NCBI GenBank assembly: GCA_963582255.1 | Contig: CAUZRD010000073.1 | Span: forward strand, 1 to 9,723 | Direction: 5' to 3' | DNA from: CAUZRD01 sp963582255 | GTDB taxonomy: Bacteria; Pseudomonadota; Alphaproteobacteria; Rhizobiales; TMED25 | DNA length: 9,723 bases | In this document: in pieces, positions 6,827 to 9,723 of the stretch | Numbering within the stretch: the first letter of the stretch is position 1 | Layout of the letters: each line of letters opens with the position of its first letter | Made by a program: the position numbers and the translations under genes | The notes under the pieces: generated by a model | The model's input: only the letters and a program-made list of their open reading frames with translations | What the model was told of the DNA's origin: nothing | The model's database searches: none

Positions 6827-7747
6827 GTGATTGTTCCACTGGCCCTTGGCCCCTCCTCAGAAGCGCTCCAAGCGTCTGAATTGCGCTTGTGTGAAGTTCT
6901 AAAGGTTGGAAAAAAATTGGGTGAAGGTGTTATCTGGGATGTTATTACCCAAGCGATTTGGTGGACGGATATTGAGTCATCGAGGATATTTCAATACCAG
7001 CCAGAGCGAAAACAGCTAAGATCTTGGGATACTCCAGAAAGGTTATGCTCGTTTGGGTTTACCAATAAAGACGGCTGGCTGATCGCTGCATTTAAAAGTG
7101 GGATTGCGCTATTTAATCCTGAAGCTCAGTGCGTTAAGTGGATAAGTCCAATTGAAGCAGATAATCCCCGCTCCCGACTAAATGACGGTTGAGTTGATCG
7201 GCAGGAGCATTTTCGGGTTGGCTCAATGATTGATAGTGAATTAGATGAGAGCGCAGATAAAGCAGGGTGGCCCCCGCAGCTTGGTGGACTTTATCGGTTG
7301 TCAGCTAACATGTCATGTTCAAACCTGTTGTCAGATATTCAGATATCAAACGGACTTTGCTGGAGCTTAGATTCAAAAAAAATGTATTTCGCTGATTCCG
7401 CTCAGCGGCAGCTTTATGCGTACGATTTTGATCAAAAAATCGGCAAAGTGTCGAACAAAATAAATTTTGCAGCGACTCCTGAAGGTGTTTGCCCCGATGG
7501 AGATGTAATCCAAATTTTTTCTATTCCAGCCCAAAACCCTTCTTGCTTGTGCTTTGCAGGAGTAAACCTCGATTACCTGATCGTAACTACTGCTATGCAG
7601 GGTATCGCGCATGAAAATTTAGATACTGACGTAGACGGGAGTCTCCTAATATACAAAGCTGGGGTTAAAGGAGTTGGGGAGGCCCGGTTTAATTTAGAGA
7701 ACCGATATCTCCATGACGACCTCTCTTTGTCGGAGACTCAGCCATGA
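6827..7747 (+). pseudogene. Broken SMP-30/regucalcin-type sugar lactonase
   Basis: The frame from GTG 6827 encodes a regucalcin-like six-bladed propeller, the kind that hydrolyses aldonolactones such as galactonolactone. Family features are LGEGVIWD (Glu metal ligand) with WWTDIESSRIF, ERLCSFGFTNKDGWLIAAF, RLNDG, then after a stop VDRQEHFRVGSM, ISNGLCWSLDSKKMYFADS (Asn ligand), PDG, NPSCLCFAG and LIVTTA. Two lesions are visible. TGA at 7190-7192 sits where relatives have Arg or Lys (NDGR-VDRQ), consistent with CGA to TGA. After PDG (near 7493-7501) the frame jumps to DVIQIFSIPAQNP, lacking about 27 residues that relatives have. The frame is otherwise unbroken to TGA 7745-7747. The original start is uncertain; no strong ribosome site precedes GTG 6827. 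It lies between the galactonate operon and a dehydrogenase remnant, where a galactonolactonase would be expected. Confidence 0.82.
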
Positions 7748-7971
7748 CGATCAATATTGGTATAGTGGGTCTGGTTAGACCCGATCCGGATCTAACCGTT
7801 CAGGGGCGGTTTGTTATTGATGATGAAGCAGGAGAGATACATTACTTCCTGACGGTCAACGACCCTTGGGCTCTAACTGAGACCTTCGAAAAAGAAATGC
7901 TATGGAGATGGTTACCAGGTCAGCAGCTGGGATCCTATGGTTCTGAAGTGTCTGAGGTTTACGCTCAGTAA
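7744..7971 (+). pseudogene. Dehydrogenase N-terminal stub joined to an unrecognised tail
   Basis: The 75-codon ORF begins MTINIGIVGL, the start of the Rossmann fold of Gfo/Idh/MocA oxidoreductases, a group that includes Pseudomonas-type D-galactose 1-dehydrogenase. The usual G-x-IA continuation and everything after are missing. Residue 11 onward reads VRPDPDLTVQGRF, HYFLTVNDPWALTE and MLWRWLPG, which I do not recognise. ATG 7744 overlaps the lactonase stop as ATGA, and GGAG lies upstream, so the start is that of a real coupled gene. My reading is that a deletion removed nearly all the dehydrogenase and fused its first 10 codons to the 3' end of another gene. Alternatively it is a small intact gene whose N-terminus resembles a Rossmann start by chance. 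It ends 21 bases before the terminator. Confidence 0.5.
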
Positions 7972-7992
7972 CTCAGAGCTTTTCATCTGACA

Positions 7993-8022
7993 AAAAAATC
8001 CCGCTCGGTAGCGGGATTTTTT
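7993..8022. terminator. Bidirectional intrinsic terminator
   Basis: A perfect 13-bp stem (AAAAAATCCCGCT / AGCGGGATTTTTT) with a CGGT loop. The T-run on one side and A-run on the other let it end transcription from both directions, closing the plus-strand region and the convergent symporter gene. Confidence 0.92.
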
Positions 8023-8052
8023 GTTTAAGGGCGCCGGTGATCCCTGCGGTTA

Positions 8053-9615
8053 TTACCACCAGACCGCGTATAATCCACAGAGAATAACTACTACCGCTAG
8101 GGCCGAATAATTGAAGCTCTTAGTGGTAGAAAAATCTATTCCTTCCGTTGATATACCGTGAGATTGCTCCTGGTTTTTTTGCATCAAGGAAATTATTACC
8201 GCAGCGGCTAGGCAGATTACAAATACCAAGCCGACACGATCCATAAAGGGCAGGCTAGGCCAGAATATTTTAAGCGCGATAGAGAATACCGCTGAGCCAA
8301 TGGCTGCAGCTAAAGCGCCTGCAGTGCTGGCTTTTGGCCAGAACAAACCGAGTAAGAAAACCACCACAATGCCGGGTGTAAAGAAGCCGGTAAATTCTTG
8401 GATGTACTGGAAGGCCTGATCAAAATTCCCGAGCAAAGGTCGCGCGCTGATCATGGCGAGAATTAGGGCTATGATACTGGTGATTCGGCCAACGCGAACC
8501 AGCTGCTCTTCAGATCGTCCCTTACGATAAAAGGAATATAGATCCAGAGTAAAGATGGTTGAAATACTGTTAACCATAGAGCCCAGTGAAGACACAATTG
8601 CCGCTAGCAGTGCCGCAAAAACCAAACCTAATAGACCAACAGGCATCAATTTCATCATCTCAGGGTAGGCTTGATCTGGGGATGCCAAATCAGGCGCAAG
8701 AATTACCGCGGCTATGCCAGGAAGCACCACTATAAGCGGCATTAATATTTTCAGGAAGGCAGCAAATACAATGCCTTTTTGGGCCTCTCTAATATTTTTG
8801 GCCGCTAATGCGCGCTGAATAATGTATTGGTTGAATCCCCAGTACGAAAGGTTCATAACCCACATACCGCCGACAAGAACAGAAATGCCCGGAAGGCTGG
8901 CAAAGTGTGGACTGTCTTTGCTTAGAATCATGTCGAACTTATCTGGGGCCTGTTCCATCAACAGCATAAAACCGCTAATTGGGCCCAGCCCGCCAGAAAT
9001 GGTGTCTAGGGTAATGTAGGCAATAAACAATCCGCCCAGCACCAGCAGAACTACTTGAATAATATCTGTCAGCGCCACGGCTTTTAGGCCGCCGTATATA
9101 GAGTAGCCGCCGGCAAAAACGCCCAGGCCAATTAGGCCAGTGGTTAGGCTTAAACCGGTTACCGTATTAATAGCCAATGCGCCTAGCCAAAGAATGGCTG
9201 TCAGATTTACAAATACATAAACGCCCAACCAGAATACCGCCATGATGGTGCGCACTCGGTGGTCGTATCGCTTTTCAAGAAACTGCGGCATGGTGAAAAT
9301 GCCGTGTTTGAGGAATACCGGCAGAAAGTATTTGCCCACGATGATGATGGTAATAGCCGACATCCACTCGTAAGAGGCGATGGCCAGTCCAATAGCAAAG
9401 CCCGATCCGGACATACCAATAATTTGTTCGGCGGAGATATTTGCCGCAATTAAAGAGGCGCCCACTGCCCACCAAGGCAAGGATTTACTTGCAAGAAAAT
9501 AGTCTTGGGTATTCTTTTGGTGACCGAGTTTCTCTCTAGATACTATTTGAGCAATGGCAAATAGGCTGACGGCATAAAGCACGATAACCGCTATATCGAT
9601 TGGTGACAGGTTCAT
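8053..9615 (-). CDS. Na+/sugar symporter, SSS family, Vibrio SglT-like
   Basis: This inner-membrane protein would import galactose, glucose or a similar sugar with Na+. The 520-residue product closely follows Vibrio parahaemolyticus vSGLT (543 aa), with about 14 hydrophobic segments. Diagnostic stretches are DYFLASKSLPWWAVGASLIA, NISAEQIIGMSGSG, SYEWMSAIT, YSIYGGLKAV, YWGFNQYIIQR, AFLKILMPL, AAIVSSLGSMVNS (Na+-site serines) and FQYIQEFTG. Residues equivalent to the vSGLT galactose contacts are kept: Asn59, Gln64, Glu83, Ser86, Asn255, Tyr258 and Lys289. The loop around residues 310-320 is shorter than in vSGLT. ATG at 9615-9613 has AGGAAGGGA upstream. It faces the degraded genes across a shared terminator and lies 21 bp after the putative ROK gene, so the two are probably co-transcribed. 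Galactose is the favoured substrate from ligand conservation, but sequence alone does not prove specificity. Confidence 0.92.
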   Translation of the reverse strand: MNLSPIDIAVIVLYAVSLFAIAQIVSREKLGHQKNTQDYFLASKSLPWWAVGASLIAANISAEQIIGMSGSGFAIGLAIASYEWMSAITIIIVGKYFLPVFLKHGIFTMPQFLEKRYDHRVRTIMAVFWLGVYVFVNLTAILWLGALAINTVTGLSLTTGLIGLGVFAGGYSIYGGLKAVALTDIIQVVLLVLGGLFIAYITLDTISGGLGPISGFMLLMEQAPDKFDMILSKDSPHFASLPGISVLVGGMWVMNLSYWGFNQYIIQRALAAKNIREAQKGIVFAAFLKILMPLIVVLPGIAAVILAPDLASPDQAYPEMMKLMPVGLLGLVFAALLAAIVSSLGSMVNSISTIFTLDLYSFYRKGRSEEQLVRVGRITSIIALILAMISARPLLGNFDQAFQYIQEFTGFFTPGIVVVFLLGLFWPKASTAGALAAAIGSAVFSIALKIFWPSLPFMDRVGLVFVICLAAAVIISLMQKNQEQSHGISTEGIDFSTTKSFNYSALAVVVILCGLYAVWW

Positions 9616-9620
9616 ACAAT

Positions 9621-9629
9621 TCCCTTCCT
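9621..9629 (-). promoter_or_regulatory. Ribosome binding site of the symporter
   Basis: On the minus strand AGGAAGGGA precedes the symporter ATG by 5 bases. It lies in the 21-bp gap after the upstream stop codon and supports the chosen start. Confidence 0.65.
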
Positions 9630-9636
9630 AATATAT

Positions 9637-9723
9637 TTATTCGGCAAGTAATAGTTGATGCAGGGGGAGCGCAGCAGCGCCATATACAGCGGCATCGGCA
9701 CTGTAATTCTTCGCGGGCACGAT
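9637..9723 (-). CDS. C-terminal end of a probable ROK-family regulator or sugar kinase
   Basis: The minus strand is open from the window edge to TAA (9639-9637), giving 28 residues: IVPAKNYSADAAVYGAAALP and then LHQLLLAE. The pattern 'ADAA-x-x-GAAAL' followed by a short helix is typical of the end of ROK proteins (NagC/XylR-type repressors and glucokinases). Being directly upstream of and co-directional with the symporter, it could be its regulator or a hexose kinase. Only the tail is visible, so neither the family nor the role is secure. Confidence 0.55.
   Translation of the reverse strand: MVPAKNYSADAAVYGAAALPLHQLLLAE

Noticed and set aside
7190..7192. TGA in the lactonase as a selenocysteine or recoding site
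   Set aside because: Relatives have Arg or Lys here, there is no obvious SECIS-like hairpin just downstream, and the same gene carries a second lesion.

Overview
This window looks like part of a sugar-utilisation locus from a Gram-negative bacterium. It is most likely a marine or plant-polysaccharide-degrading gammaproteobacterium, judging from moderate GC, a lipoprotein glycosidase, a complete E. coli-like lower galactonate pathway and a Vibrio-SglT-like Na+/sugar symporter. The exact taxon cannot be fixed from the sequence alone.

Layout. Positions 3-6536 (+ strand) form one tightly packed operon: the 3' end of an L-rhamnose isomerase of the Pseudomonas stutzeri type; a lipoprotein beta-propeller glycosidase of the GH43/GH32/GH130 kind; D-galactonate dehydratase (dgoD); 2-keto-3-deoxy-galactonokinase (dgoK); KDPGal aldolase (dgoA); and a GH42 beta-galactosidase. 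Genes overlap or lie close together (8-bp rhaI/GH overlap, 4-bp dgoK/dgoA overlap, 10 bp from dgoA to GH42). Starts are often non-standard: TTG twice, and apparently ATC for the GH42 gene. Positions about 6537-7971 are an AT-richer stretch of decayed genes. It holds a short gluconolactonase-like relic, an SMP-30/regucalcin-type lactonase with an in-frame TGA and an internal deletion, and an ORF whose first 10 residues look like the start of a Gfo/Idh-type (galactose?) dehydrogenase joined to an unrecognised tail. A strong bidirectional terminator (7993-8022) then separates this from a minus-strand unit: an SglT-like symporter, preceded at the window edge by the last 28 codons of what is probably a ROK-family protein.

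How it fits together. The symporter would import galactose or a related sugar, and GH42 (with the lipoprotein glycosidase) would release galactose from oligosaccharides. DgoD, DgoK and DgoA would turn D-galactonate into pyruvate and glyceraldehyde-3-phosphate (the De Ley-Doudoroff route). The striking point is that the genes that should join the two halves, galactose dehydrogenase and galactonolactonase, are present only as debris here. Either these steps are encoded elsewhere, or the operon now runs on external galactonate, or the pathway is being lost. I saw no CRISPR array, tRNA, rRNA, transposase or defence system, and no clear sign of a wholly new system. The most unusual features are the ATC start and the selective decay of the oxidative genes.
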